Origin: JAMXLO01 sp963819855 | GTDB taxonomy: Bacteria; Pseudomonadota; Alphaproteobacteria; Acetobacterales; Acetobacteraceae | NCBI GenBank assembly: GCA_963819855.1 | Contig: CAWFYC010000002.1 | Coordinates: forward strand, 1 to 64,000 | Reading direction: 5' to 3' | Length of the DNA: 64,000 bases | Part shown: piece by piece, positions 55,567 to 64,000 of the stretch | Numbering within the stretch: position 1 is the first letter of the stretch | Layout of the letters: each line of letters begins with the position of its first letter | The notes under the pieces: generated by a model | Databases searched by the model: none | The model's input: only the letters and a program-made list of their open reading frames with translations | What the model was told of the DNA's origin: nothing | Made by a program: the position numbers and the translations under genes

Positions 55567-58014
55567 GCCGGTCGCCTTGGTTACGGCTGCAACTACTTTC
55601 TGCGACGCCGCATCGATCTCGCCGTCGGTCAGGGTGCGCTCGCGTGGCTGGAACACCACCTCGATCGCAAGCGACTTGGTGCCAGACGGCAACCGGTCGC
55701 CCTGATACAAATCGAACAGCGACACGCCGGCGATCAGCGTGCGGTCGGAGCCGCGGGCGGCACGCAGCACGGCGTCCGCCGTCACCGCGGTGTCCACCAG
55801 GAAGGCGAAGTCGCGGCGGATCGGCTGGAACGGTGGCAGGTCCGGCGCAGCCTTGCGCCGGCGCTTCGGTTCGCCAACAGCATCCAGGTCGAACTGGAAC
55901 GCGACGACAGGGCCGGCGAGATCGAGTGCCGCGAGCACGCGCGGGTGAAGTTCACCGAAACTACCCAGCAGGGTCTTCGGTCCCTGCCGCACGGTGGCGG
56001 AGCGGCCGGGATGATAGAAGCCTGGCGCGTCCTGGGTGAGCACCAGGGCATCGAGCGGCACCCCGATCGCCGACATGGCGGCCCAGAGATCGGCCTTGGC
56101 GTCCATCGCATCGGCTGGGCGTGACGGGGCAAGCCAGTTGCGCGGCGTGGCTCCGGTACGCAGGCCGGCGGCGATCCAACGCTGGCGCTCGGCGGCGTCG
56201 GTGGCGAACTCCGGGCCGATTTCGAACAGCGCAACGTCGGGATAGCCGCGTGCGGCGTTGCGCTGCGCCGCCAGCGCAAGCGTGGCGATCGGCGTCGGGC
56301 GAAGTTGATCCAGATCGGCGGCGATCGGATTGGTCAGGCGCAGCGCCTCCGGTGTATCGCCGAACAGTGCCGCTTCGGACTGCGCCATGAAGCTGAAGGT
56401 GACGCATTCGGCGAGACCCTGGGCCGCGAGCGTGCGCCGGGTGAGCTCGGTGCGGACCTGTTTCGGCGTCAGCGTGGCGCGCGGCACCGGCGAGGCGCGC
56501 GGCAGCGAGACCGGCGGCACGGCATCCAGGCCGCGCAGCCGCAGCACCTCCTCGACCAGATCGCATTCCGGTTCGGTCTCGGCACAGCCCTCCGCGGCCT
56601 TTGCGGCAACGCCGGCATCGAGCGTTGCCGACTGTTCCAGCACGATCCTCGCCGCGATGTCGTTGCGCCAGGGCGGCACTGCGACCGTGACGCGCGTCGC
56701 GTCGCGGGTCTGCACGCCAAAGCCCAGGCGCTGCAGCGAGGCGACGGCCTCGTCGGCCGAGATGTCGGAACCGCCTAGACCGGCGATGCGTTCGAAGCGC
56801 AGTGTCGCGGTGCGCTGCCAGGCGGGCGGCGCGCCAGCCTCGGTCATTTCGCCGGGTTCGCCGCCGCACAATTCCAGCACCATCGCGGTGGCCGCTTCCA
56901 CCGCGTCGGGTATCAGCGCGGCATCGATACCGCGTTCGAAGCGCTGGCGCGCATCCGAGACGATCTGGTGACGTCGGCCGGTGAGCGCGACACGGATCGG
57001 ATCGAACAGCGCGCACTCAATGAACACCGCGGTGGTGGTTGCATCGCAGCCGGTCGGCTCGCCGCCGATCACACCGGCCATCGACTGCACGCCGGCCGCA
57101 TCGGCGATGGCGCAATCCTCCGGCGTCACCGTGTAGTCGCGGCCGTTGAGTGCGCGGAACGTCTCGCCCGCGCCGGGGCGCAGGGTCAGCACATCGCCGG
57201 TGAGCTTCGCCACGTCGAACACATGCAGCGGACGGCCGAGGTCGACGGTGAAGAAGTTGGTGATATCCACCAGCGCGTTGATCGGCCGCAACCCGATCGA
57301 GGTCAGGCGGTCCTGCAGCCAGTGCGGGCTCGGCCCATTGCGCAGATTGCGGATGGTGCGGCCCAGGATCCAGGGGCACGCCTCGGGCCAGTCGATCTGC
57401 CAGCGCGGGCCACCACGGAACGCGGGCGCCACTTTGGCCGGATGCCACGGCTTGAAAGTGCCGATGCCGCCGGCGGCGAGGTCACGCGCGATGCCGCGAA
57501 CCGAGAAGCAGTCGCCGCGGTTCGGCGTGACGCTGACGTCGATCACCGGGTCGTCCAGGCCGGCCCATTGCGCGTAGGGCACGCCGACGGGCGCATCCTC
57601 GGGCAGATCGACGATGCCGGCGTGGTCCTCGCCGAGCCCCATCTCGCGCTCGGACAGCAGCATTCCGGCGCTGCGCACGCCGCGAATCTCGCCGACCTTC
57701 AGCGTGATGCCGGTGCCCGGGATGAACGTGCCGGGCGGGGCGAACACGCCCCTCATGCCGGTGCGGGCGTTCGGTGCACCGCACACCACACGCACCGTAT
57801 CGGTGCCGGTATCGACCGTGCACACGCGCAGGCGATCGGCGTTGGGGTGCTGCACTGCCTCGATCACGCGGGCGATACGGAACGGGGCAAGGGCGGCACC
57901 GCGGTCTTCCACGTTCTCAAGTTCGAGGCCGATACGGGTCAGCGTGGCGGTGATCTCGGCAAGCGCCGCGTCGGTATCGAGATGCGTTTTCAGCCAGGAG
58001 AGAGTGAACTTCAT
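55552..58014 (-). CDS. pheT: Phenylalanine-tRNA ligase beta subunit
   Basis: This 820-aa subunit has standard bacterial length. The N-terminal tRNA-binding (EMAP-like) domain starts near residue 39 (IARVIEAVQHPNADRLRVC in pieces, then PGTFIPGTGITL). Domains B3/B4 (NPNRGDC-like VTPNRGDCFSVRGIARDL), B5 with DIAARIV, and the FDX-ACB C-terminal domain (PIRRDFAFLVDTAVTADAVL in pieces) are present. It forms an alpha2-beta2 enzyme with PheS, encoded 3 bases upstream. The start ATG at 58014 is unambiguous (KFTLSWLKTHLDTDA). Its last codons sit in a terminator hairpin. Confidence 0.96.
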   Translation of the reverse strand: MKFTLSWLKTHLDTDAALAEITATLTRIGLELENVEDRGAALAPFRIARVIEAVQHPNADRLRVCTVDTGTDTVRVVCGAPNARTGMRGVFAPPGTFIPGTGITLKVGEIRGVRSAGMLLSEREMGLGEDHAGIVDLPEDAPVGVPYAQWAGLDDPVIDVSVTPNRGDCFSVRGIARDLAAGGIGTFKPWHPAKVAPAFRGGPRWQIDWPEACPWILGRTIRNLRNGPSPHWLQDRLTSIGLRPINALVDITNFFTVDLGRPLHVFDVAKLTGDVLTLRPGAGETFRALNGRDYTVTPEDCAIADAAGVQSMAGVIGGEPTGCDATTTAVFIECALFDPIRVALTGRRHQIVSDARQRFERGIDAALIPDAVEAATAMVLELCGGEPGEMTEAGAPPAWQRTATLRFERIAGLGGSDISADEAVASLQRLGFGVQTRDATRVTVAVPPWRNDIAARIVLEQSATLDAGVAAKAAEGCAETEPECDLVEEVLRLRGLDAVPPVSLPRASPVPRATLTPKQVRTELTRRTLAAQGLAECVTFSFMAQSEAALFGDTPEALRLTNPIAADLDQLRPTPIATLALAAQRNAARGYPDVALFEIGPEFATDAAERQRWIAAGLRTGATPRNWLAPSRPADAMDAKADLWAAMSAIGVPLDALVLTQDAPGFYHPGRSATVRQGPKTLLGSFGELHPRVLAALDLAGPVVAFQFDLDAVGEPKRRRKAAPDLPPFQPIRRDFAFLVDTAVTADAVLRAARGSDRTLIAGVSLFDLYQGDRLPSGTKSLAIEVVFQPRERTLTDGEIDAASQKVVAAVTKATGAALR

Positions 58015-58017
58015 CGC

Positions 58018-59085
58018 TCACACCCCCTCGTGCAGCATAGTCGGCGCCAGCGGGGAAAAACCGTAGTGACGCAGCCAGCGGTTATCGGATTCGAAGAAAG
58101 GCCGCAGGTCGGTCATGCCGTGCTTCAGCATCGCGATGCGCTCGACGCCCATGCCCCAGGCGAAGCCCTGCCACTCGCGCGGGTCGATGCCGCAGTTGGC
58201 CAGCACGCGGGGATGCACCATGCCGCTGCCGAGGATCTCCAGCCAGTCGCCACCCTTGCCGAGTTCGCCGGTGCGGCGGTTCCAGCCGATGTCCACCTCC
58301 ATCGAGGGCTCGGTGAACGGGAAGTAGCTGGAGCGGAAGCGCACCGGCAGGTCGGCGATGCCGAAGAAGGTGCGCAGGAAGTCGATCAGCGCCCCTTTGA
58401 GGTGGCCGAGAGTGAGGTCGCGGTCCAGCACCAGGCCTTCGCACTGGTGGAACATCGGCGAGTGCGTCGCGTCGTGGTCGGCGCGGTAGGTGCGGCCGAT
58501 GACGATGACGCGGATCGGCGGCTTCTGGGTCAGCATGGTGCGGATCTGCACCGGCGAGGTCTGGGTGCGCAGCACCGGCGGTGGGGCGTTGCCCTGTGCC
58601 GGCAGGTAGAACGTGTCGTGGTCGGCGCGCGCGGGATGGTGCGCTGGGATGTTGAGCGCGCCGAAATTCATCCAGTCGGATTCGACGTCGGGGCCTTCGG
58701 CGATCGCGCAGCCCATGGCGCCGAAGATCGTGGCGATCTCCTCCATGGTGCGGCTGATCGGGTGGATCAGGCCAGACTCCCGGGGACGCGGCGGCAGCGT
58801 GGGATCGAGGCGTTCGGCGGCCAGGCGGGCGTCTAGCTCGGCGCTTTCCAGGGCGGTGCGGCGGGCTTCGATGAGCCCGGTCAGCGCGTCCTTGAGCTGG
58901 TTCAGCGCGGCTCCGCGCTCGCGGCGCTGCTCGGGCGGGGTCTTGCCGAGGTCGCGCAGCAGTGCGGTCAGGCGTCCATTGCGGCCAAGGGTGGCCACGC
59001 GGACGGCGTCCCAGGCACGCAGGTCGGTGGCGGCGGCAAGAGCGACCTCGGTCTCCGACTGCAGAGCTTGCAGATCGTCGGTCAT
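58018..59085 (-). CDS. pheS: Phenylalanine-tRNA ligase alpha subunit
   Basis: This 355-aa catalytic subunit has an N-terminal coiled coil (residues 1-90) that binds tRNA. Motif 1 to 3 of class II synthetases follow: HPISRTMEEIATIFGAMGC (in pieces), FHQCEGLVLDRDLTLGHLKG in motif 2, and GFAWGMGVERIAMLKHG as motif 3 with its Arg. It activates Phe with ATP and charges tRNA-Phe together with PheT. The ATG at 59085 fits the family start (TDDLQALQ). It is the third gene after rpmI and rplT, from which it is separated by 177 bases holding a long inverted repeat. Confidence 0.96.
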   Translation of the reverse strand: MTDDLQALQSETEVALAAATDLRAWDAVRVATLGRNGRLTALLRDLGKTPPEQRRERGAALNQLKDALTGLIEARRTALESAELDARLAAERLDPTLPPRPRESGLIHPISRTMEEIATIFGAMGCAIAEGPDVESDWMNFGALNIPAHHPARADHDTFYLPAQGNAPPPVLRTQTSPVQIRTMLTQKPPIRVIVIGRTYRADHDATHSPMFHQCEGLVLDRDLTLGHLKGALIDFLRTFFGIADLPVRFRSSYFPFTEPSMEVDIGWNRRTGELGKGGDWLEILGSGMVHPRVLANCGIDPREWQGFAWGMGVERIAMLKHGMTDLRPFFESDNRWLRHYGFSPLAPTMLHEGV

Positions 59086-59091
59086 GAGAAT

Positions 59092-59235
59092 GGAACCGCA
59101 AAACACGCAAAGGCACGCAAATAGAACCGCGCTACGACCGTTGTCAGCGTCGACCGGCCAGTGGCGCTCCGACTGGCGCTGGCGCGCCAAAGACGCTCAG
59201 GCTTCATTTGCGTGTTTTGCGTGTTTTGCGGTTCC
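59092..59235. repeat. Long inverted repeat between rplT and pheS
   Basis: Left arm 59092-59122 (GGAACCGCAAAACACGC..., with a CACGCAAA repeat) and right arm 59206-59235, its inverse with one insertion, are about 30 bp each around an 83-base loop. It separates the ribosomal-protein genes from pheS. It may be an extragenic repeat or a processing/attenuation structure. Confidence 0.65.
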
Positions 59236-59262
59236 AAATTACCTTCGCCACCCGCAGGGCGG

Positions 59263-59616
59263 CTACAGCGCTGCCTGCACCTTCTTGACGATCTCCGCGA
59301 ACGCGGCCGCATCGTCATAGGCGATCGCGGCCAGCACCTTGCGGTCGATCTCGATGCCGGCCTTCTTCAGCCCGTCGATGAACCGGCTGTAGGTGAGGCC
59401 ATGCTCGCGCACCGCGGCGTTGATCCGCTGGATCCACAGGCCGCGGAAGTCGCGTTTCTTGTTGCGCCGGTCGCGGTACGCATATTGCAGCGACTTCTCC
59501 AGCCGCTGTTTCGCCGCGCGAAAGGTGGTGGAGGTGCGGCCGCGGAAGCCCTTCGACTGCTCGAGGACCTTCTTGTGCCGCGCATGGGTAGTGGTGCCCC
59601 GCTTGACGCGTGCCAT
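59263..59616 (-). CDS. rplT: 50S ribosomal protein L20
   Basis: This 117-aa basic ribosomal protein of the large subunit starts ARVKRGTTTHARHKKVLEQ and has the L20 signature AKQRLEKSLQYAYRDRRNKKRDFRGLWIQRINAA (in pieces). It binds 23S rRNA early in assembly and in many bacteria represses its own operon. It follows rpmI by 12 bases in the usual order. Motifs and length are standard. Confidence 0.98.
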   Translation of the reverse strand: MARVKRGTTTHARHKKVLEQSKGFRGRTSTTFRAAKQRLEKSLQYAYRDRRNKKRDFRGLWIQRINAAVREHGLTYSRFIDGLKKAGIEIDRKVLAAIAYDDAAAFAEIVKKVQAAL

Positions 59617-59628
59617 GTGCCTGCTCCC

Positions 59629-59832
59629 TCAGCCCAGCCCGTAGGGCGCCCACTGCTTCACCGTGCGGGCGTCCATGTCGGTGAGCGTCTGCATGCGACG
59701 GTTGCTGCGTTTGGCCGTTTTCGAGCGGGCGGAGAGGTTATGCTGCTTGAAGCCGGGGCCGGCCTTCACCTTGCCGTTCGCCGTGATCTTGAATCGCTTC
59801 TTGACCGACGACTTGGTCTTCATCTTGGGCAT
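59629..59832 (-). CDS. rpmI: 50S ribosomal protein L35
   Basis: This 67-aa basic ribosomal protein starts PKMKTKSSVKKRFKITANGKVK (in pieces) and continues with the L35 signature HNLSARSKTAKRSNR. It is the first gene of the rpmI-rplT-pheS-pheT series. The usual infC (IF3) gene is not immediately upstream; 359 bases of non-coding DNA and the NHL gene lie there instead. Confidence 0.98.
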   Translation of the reverse strand: MPKMKTKSSVKKRFKITANGKVKAGPGFKQHNLSARSKTAKRSNRRMQTLTDMDARTVKQWAPYGLG

Positions 59833-60190
59833 TTGGGTCTCCTCTGGTCAGGGGGCCTGCCGGATGGGCAAGCGTTCGCGGCCGGGCATGCCCTACAGGC
59901 CCGGGCGCGCGATCAGGGGCGGGGGTATAGCGGCGGGGGTGGGGAGGAGCAAGGGGCGGGTTTGCCTTGAGACCGCAGAGGGACACAGATTAGGCAGAGG
60001 CGCGGCTGATGCCCATTCGCTGGTCCCGAAACACGGCCACCCGAAGCATTCGAGCCAGAAACCGCGGAAGCGCTGCTGGCGGCGTGATCTATCCCTGAGC
60101 CATCAAATGCCGCCGTTGAAGCGCTATCGCCAACAAAAAAGAAGGGCGCGCCGGATTGCCGACGCGCCCTTCCGTTCGTTTTGCGAGCGA
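59833..60190. other. Intergenic region upstream of rpmI
   Basis: These 358 bases hold no gene I can support. The rpmI promoter and leader should lie next to 59832, and a Rho-independent terminator for the NHL gene is at 60135-60172. No infC is present here. Confidence 0.5.
60135..60172 (-). terminator. Rho-independent terminator of the NHL/DUF1501/DUF1800 operon
   Basis: On the minus strand, GAAGGGCGCG and CGCGCCCTTC (60141-60150 and 60163-60172) form a 10-bp stem with a 12-base loop. It is followed by TTTTTT (60135-60140 as AAAAAA on the plus strand), nineteen bases after the NHL gene stop. This is a classical intrinsic terminator. Confidence 0.88.
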
Positions 60191-61291
60191 CTACAGGTTC
60201 GCCTGGAAGTCCTGGTAGTCCCGCACCTTCTTGTACACCTGCAGCCGGTTCCGCTGGCTGTCGGCCACGATGATCTCATCCGTCGCCGGATTGAAGTCCA
60301 CCGCGGTCGGGAAGCAGAACCGGTACAGCGGCTCCGAGTTACGCACCCGGCGATACGCCTTCATCATGTCCGGGTTGGCATCCACGCTCTGCCTGGCCCA
60401 CTTCGAGAACACCTGTGCGTCGCCGTACAGGTTGGTCAGCGGCGTGCCGTCGGCCTCGAAGATGCACACCCGATGGTTGCCCCAGTCGGTGACATAGATA
60501 TCGCCGTCCGGATCGACCGCGACATCGGTCGGGTGGTTGAGCAGCCCGGCCTTCGGATAATCGGACGTTGGCAGACTGGAGACGAACGGCCCCAGATAGG
60601 TCACCGCATAGGCATCCTCGGAACGCGGCAACTCGCCATAGGTGCCGATCTTCATCAGGAACTTGCCCTGCGGCGACAGCTTCTGTACCCGGTGGTTCTT
60701 CCAGTCGGCGACGTAGATGTTGCCATCCTTGTCGGTGGTGATGCCCCAGGGCTGGTTGAACTCGCCGTCACCCGAGCCGGCCTTGCCGCACTGGGCGAGC
60801 AGCTTGCCCTCCGGGCTGAACACCTGAAGCCGGCAGTTGCCGCTGTCCACCACGATGACGTTGCCGTTGTTCTCGACCGCGATCCCTGCCGGACGCATCA
60901 GTTCGCCATCGCCGCTGCCGGTCTTGCCGAACTTGTACTGGAACTTGCCGTTGGCATCGAACACCGAGATCGTGTTGGTCCACTCGTCCGAGCAGTACAC
61001 CCGGCCGTCGTTGCCGACCGCGACGCCGAACGGCCAGGTGGCCTTGCCGTCGCCTTCGCCGTGCTGGAAGAACTCGGACACCAGTTCCTCATCGCCGGGG
61101 CCGCCCATTCGGATGCGGTTCACCCGCATGCCGAAATTGTTCTCGTTGCCGCGGTTCGAGGTGTAGAGATCGCCGTCCTTGCCCAGGCACATCGTCTGCA
61201 CGTAGTTGAAGCCGGTGCCGGTCGCCGCACCGCGTCCGATGGCATGGCTCCAGTCATAAGCCCTGCCACGAACAACTGTCGTAAGCGCCAT
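60191..61291 (-). CDS. NHL-repeat beta-propeller protein
   Basis: This 366-aa protein has at least six NHL-type repeats with the core N/D-x-x-V/I-Y-V-x-D (DGDLYTSNRGN, DGRVYCSDEWTNTISVF, NGNVIVVDSGNCRLQVF, DGNIYVADWKNHRVQKL, DGDIYVTDWGNHRVCIF, TDEIIVADSQRNRLQVY). It should fold as a six-bladed propeller and bind a partner or ligand. No signal peptide is visible, so it is probably cytoplasmic. It is the last gene of an operon with DUF1501 and DUF1800, 85 bases downstream of DUF1501. Confidence 0.88.
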   Translation of the reverse strand: MALTTVVRGRAYDWSHAIGRGAATGTGFNYVQTMCLGKDGDLYTSNRGNENNFGMRVNRIRMGGPGDEELVSEFFQHGEGDGKATWPFGVAVGNDGRVYCSDEWTNTISVFDANGKFQYKFGKTGSGDGELMRPAGIAVENNGNVIVVDSGNCRLQVFSPEGKLLAQCGKAGSGDGEFNQPWGITTDKDGNIYVADWKNHRVQKLSPQGKFLMKIGTYGELPRSEDAYAVTYLGPFVSSLPTSDYPKAGLLNHPTDVAVDPDGDIYVTDWGNHRVCIFEADGTPLTNLYGDAQVFSKWARQSVDANPDMMKAYRRVRNSEPLYRFCFPTAVDFNPATDEIIVADSQRNRLQVYKKVRDYQDFQANL

Positions 61292-61323
61292 AATTCCCTC
61301 CCATGATCACAAGCCGGTGGCGT

Positions 61324-61356
61324 CCTCGTTCCCTGGAGCGCGTCCAGGGAACGAGG
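61324..61356. other. Perfect intercistronic hairpin
   Basis: A 14-bp perfect stem (61324-61337 with 61343-61356) has the loop GCGCG. It lies between the DUF1501 and NHL genes with no T-tract, so it may moderate mRNA level or processing within the operon, without being a full terminator. Confidence 0.7.
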
Positions 61357-61376
61357 GCAGTCGGGAATCCGGCGAC

Positions 61377-62516
61377 CTAGTGCAGGAAGGCCGGCTTCTC
61401 GTAAGTGCCGTTGACGATCGGCGCGGGGTTCACACCGAGCCACTTGTCGAGAATGGTCGAGTAGATGCTGCGGAAGTCCATGCTCGGGTTCAGGTCACCC
61501 TGCACGAGCTTGCCCGCGTCGAGCGACGGGTATTCGCCATAGTGCCCGCCCTTCACCTTCTCGCCCAGCACGAACGTCGCGCCGGCGGCGCCGTGATCGG
61601 TGCCCGAGCCATTGTCGCGCACGCGACGGCCGAACTCCGAGAACATCAGCACGATGACATTGTCAGCCGCGTTGTGTTCACGCAGATCGGTCATGAAGGC
61701 GTCGAGGCCTTCGGTGACCTGGCTCCACAGATTGCCGTGCAGCGGGTTCTGCCCGGCATGGGAGTCGAAGCTGCCATGGTCGCAGTAGAACACCCGCGTT
61801 CCGAGGTTGGCGAGATGCACCTGGGCGACGCCCTTCAGCTTCTGGGCGATCGTGGAGTTCGGGTACGTCACATTGGACTTGTACAGCCCCGGCGCGACCT
61901 TCAGGATGTCGGCGCCCTTCAGCCCGTCGAGGCCGGTGGTGCCGAGATAGTCCATCACCCCGCTGCCCTCGATCGGCTGGTACATATGCGAGAAGGTTTC
62001 CAGCACCTTCAGCCGCTGTGCCTGATCGCGGATCGACGGCAGGAAGCCGTACTGCTCCAGCGGGCCGGCCACGCAGGCGACCGGAACGTTGGGCACCGCC
62101 AGCGCGCGGAACAGACATGGTCCGAAGCTGACGGCGGTGACGACATTCTCCTTCTTCGGATCGAACTCGCGCACCACGCGGCCCAGCCAACCCTCGGTGC
62201 CGACCTTCTCGGCCTCGCAGGTGTGCCAGATGTCCATGGAGCGGAAGTGCGACCGCGGTGAGTCGAGGTAGCCGACGCCATGCATGATGGCGAGCTTGTC
62301 GTCGTCCCAGAACTTCTTCAGCGGCGCCATGTAGTTCGGGATGGCGTGCGCCTGATCGAGGTGGATCATGTCGCTGTCGGCGATGCCGACGGCCTTGCGG
62401 TTATCCTTGTACAGCCCGTTGTTGTACGGGATCACGGTGTTGAGGTAGTCGTTGCCGCCGGTGAGCTGCAGCACGACGATTACCGGGTCCTTCTGGGTTG
62501 CCTGTGTCGCAGACAT
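61377..62516 (-). CDS. DUF1501 protein (alkaline-phosphatase-like fold)
   Basis: This 379-aa protein is of the DUF1501 family. Family-like segments are VVLQLTGGNDYLNTVIPYNN, AIMHGVGYLDSPRSHFRSMDIWHT (in pieces), VFYCDHGSFDSHAGQNPLHGNLW (in pieces), and MFSEFGRRVRDNGSGTDHGAAG, a likely metal site. Most DUF1501 members are exported by Tat, but here the chain begins MSATQATQKDPVIVV without any signal. It always pairs with DUF1800, as here. The function of the pair is not settled. Confidence 0.93.
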   Translation of the reverse strand: MSATQATQKDPVIVVLQLTGGNDYLNTVIPYNNGLYKDNRKAVGIADSDMIHLDQAHAIPNYMAPLKKFWDDDKLAIMHGVGYLDSPRSHFRSMDIWHTCEAEKVGTEGWLGRVVREFDPKKENVVTAVSFGPCLFRALAVPNVPVACVAGPLEQYGFLPSIRDQAQRLKVLETFSHMYQPIEGSGVMDYLGTTGLDGLKGADILKVAPGLYKSNVTYPNSTIAQKLKGVAQVHLANLGTRVFYCDHGSFDSHAGQNPLHGNLWSQVTEGLDAFMTDLREHNAADNVIVLMFSEFGRRVRDNGSGTDHGAAGATFVLGEKVKGGHYGEYPSLDAGKLVQGDLNPSMDFRSIYSTILDKWLGVNPAPIVNGTYEKPAFLH

Positions 62517-62546
62517 TTAGGTTCCTCCTATCGGAATCTCTGTGTT

Positions 62547-63953
62547 TCAACCGAATTGATATTCGCGCGTAGCCGCGATGAGCTGCATCATCTCGGCGGC
62601 ACGCCGTGTGGCATTCTGCGCGCTGGCATCGTTGTCCCAGCCGATGTCGCCCCACTGCTTCGCCGCGTCGGTGAGCTCCTTCTTGGTGTTGGCGCCGACC
62701 TCGACCGGGCCGAGCAGATCGAGACAGTTGGTGACGAGCTGTTCGGGCGTCTTGGTGCCCTGCGTCTTCAGCCGCTCGACGATCTTCTTCACGCCCGGCA
62801 GGTCCGGATTGCCGACCTGAGCCGCGACGAAGTTGATGCGCGACATCAGCGAGCCGCTGTTGATCCACTCCTTGCCGGTGTGCCAGCCCTCCACCGACGG
62901 CGGGTTCAGCAGGTCCTGACCCATGTAGGACGGCTGCATCGACAGCTCGCCGTATCCCGGCTTCGGCAGCTCGTAACCGCCGACCAGGCGCAGCGTACCG
63001 ACGACCACCTCGGCCGGCGACTTCAGGTGCTGATAGCGGGCCTGCTTGAAGAAGTCCGAGGTGAACAGCGCCTTGAGAACCGGCTTCATCTCGCACTTCG
63101 ATTCGACGAACACCTTGCACAGCGCGTCGACCGCCGCAGGATCACGCGGCGCCTCGATGTTCCACGCGGGTACCTGCGGCTCGTCGGCGACGAAGAAGTT
63201 GTACAGATGCCGGCAGATGAACTTCGCGCACGCCGGCTGCTGCACGATGATGTTGATGATGTCCTCGCCGTTGAAGTTGCCCTTGTGGCCGAGGAACGTC
63301 TTCTCACCGTCGTCGTGGTCTTCCGCACGGTATTCGAACTTCCACGGGAACCGCCCGTAGGGCAGCCGCGGCAGCTTGGTCTCGAAGGTCCAGCCGGTGA
63401 AGGCGCGCGATGCCTCGCGGACGTCCACTTCGGTGTAGTTGCCGGCACCGAGGCTGAACAGTTCCAGCAGCTCGCGGCCCCAGTTCTCGTTCACCGCGGT
63501 GCCGTGATTCTGGTTGTTGTCCAGCCAGAAGAGCATCGTCGGGTTCTTCGCGATCGTCAGCAGCAGATCGCGGAAGTTGCCCATCCCGCGCTTGCGGAAC
63601 AAATCGATCTGCTCCAGCAGCTGGTCGTAGTTGTCGACCTTGGAATTGCCGGTGGCGAACACGCTGTGCCAGAACAGCGCCATCTTCTCTTCGAGCGTGC
63701 GCTTCGTGTTCACCAGATAGTACATGTAGTTGACGTTGCCCATCGGTGGCTGACCGCCCGGAAGCAACGCCGCCGGCTGATGGCGCAGCAGCGTGTAGGG
63801 ATCCACTGCCGGCTGCGAAGCAGGGTTCAGCAATTCCTCGACGGTGGCGTCGTATCCCTTCTTGACGCGCGTCTCGAGTTCATCCCGGGTCGCCCCGAAG
63901 CCAGCCCGACGCATCAGATGGGCCATCAGCGCGATGTCGTCATGGTGTGCCAT
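62547..63953 (-). CDS. DUF1800 protein
   Basis: This 468-aa mostly helical protein is of the DUF1800 family. Typical parts are HLMRRAGFGATRDELETRVKKGYD (in pieces), MALFWHSVFATGNSKV, MLFWLDNNQNHG, NENWGRELLELFSLG, VREASRAFTGW and NPPSVEGWHTGKEWINS. No signal peptide is present (starts AHHDDIALMAH). It is followed after 30 bases by its usual partner DUF1501. The ATG at 63953 follows GGAGG; upstream codons MGGLN are less likely. Confidence 0.92.
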   Translation of the reverse strand: MAHHDDIALMAHLMRRAGFGATRDELETRVKKGYDATVEELLNPASQPAVDPYTLLRHQPAALLPGGQPPMGNVNYMYYLVNTKRTLEEKMALFWHSVFATGNSKVDNYDQLLEQIDLFRKRGMGNFRDLLLTIAKNPTMLFWLDNNQNHGTAVNENWGRELLELFSLGAGNYTEVDVREASRAFTGWTFETKLPRLPYGRFPWKFEYRAEDHDDGEKTFLGHKGNFNGEDIINIIVQQPACAKFICRHLYNFFVADEPQVPAWNIEAPRDPAAVDALCKVFVESKCEMKPVLKALFTSDFFKQARYQHLKSPAEVVVGTLRLVGGYELPKPGYGELSMQPSYMGQDLLNPPSVEGWHTGKEWINSGSLMSRINFVAAQVGNPDLPGVKKIVERLKTQGTKTPEQLVTNCLDLLGPVEVGANTKKELTDAAKQWGDIGWDNDASAQNATRRAAEMMQLIAATREYQFG

Positions 63954-64000
63954 GTTCAATCCTCCCAACTCCAGTGATATGCCAATCCTGAGCTGCTATC

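Noticed and set aside
56968..58836. A 622-codon plus-strand frame opposite pheT and pheS
   Set aside because: It has shadow composition (His, Arg, Gly) and lies antisense to two certain genes.
62280..63977. A 565-codon plus-strand frame opposite DUF1501/DUF1800
   Set aside because: No family features; antisense to two recognised genes.

Overview
The window is GC-rich chromosomal DNA of an alphaproteobacterium, most likely a member of the Rhodospirillales/Acetobacteraceae. This rests on base composition, a phasin gene, a marR-response regulator-histidine kinase set facing a branched-chain aminotransferase, an alphaproteobacterial SOS box (GTTC-N7-GTTC), a glxBCD/glnT (mgsABC-like) operon, and the order rpmI-rplT-pheS-pheT. 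There is no plasmid replication gene, prophage or CRISPR array.

Layout. 1-2040: an ISNCY-type insertion sequence with doubled terminal repeats and a passenger gene. 2086-5045: an accessory stretch with a cupin protein and two orphan ABC-transporter binding proteins. 5046-6230: a lineage-type hypothetical gene behind a candidate LexA box that abuts its start codon. 6228-13974: metabolism and regulation (TauD-like dioxygenase, phasin, two-component system with MarR regulator opposite ilvE, lipoprotein, YCII/ECF42 sigma factor pair). 14118-22087: an orphan type VI secretion (T6SS) VgrG island: VgrG, DUF6484, DUF2169, a ketosynthase-like protein without a visible catalytic cysteine, PAAR plus nuclease-like effector (frame-split), a beta-propeller candidate immunity protein, and a frame-disrupted TIGR02270 HEAT protein. 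22216-24670: a phnDCE transporter. 24848-26604: a kinase-like, a PCMT-like and a zinc-ribbon gene. 26774-28005: an IS630 element with an A7 slippage site. 28080-41138: formamidase, folE, apaG, a frame-disrupted beta-helix protein, a large Lhr-type helicase, the glxB-glxC-glxD-glnT operon and tRNA-Ser(GGA). 41222-55520: transporters, lepA, methyltransferase/LysR, two serine hydrolases with an AraC regulator, a glutamine-synthetase-like enzyme and a small peptidoglycan-binding lipoprotein. 55552-59832: pheT, pheS, rplT, rpmI. 60191-63953: an operon of NHL-repeat, DUF1501 and DUF1800 proteins, all without visible export signals.

Two features cut across the window. First, four copies of a TA-flanked palindromic element of about 165 bp (MITE-like) sit at gene 3' ends; the terminal TAG of the element is the stop codon of three genes. 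Second, three unrelated genes (PAAR effector, TIGR02270, beta-helix) each need the same one-base frame change to restore family similarity. They may be real decay, or they may be sequence errors, so these loci should be checked against reads before being called pseudogenes.
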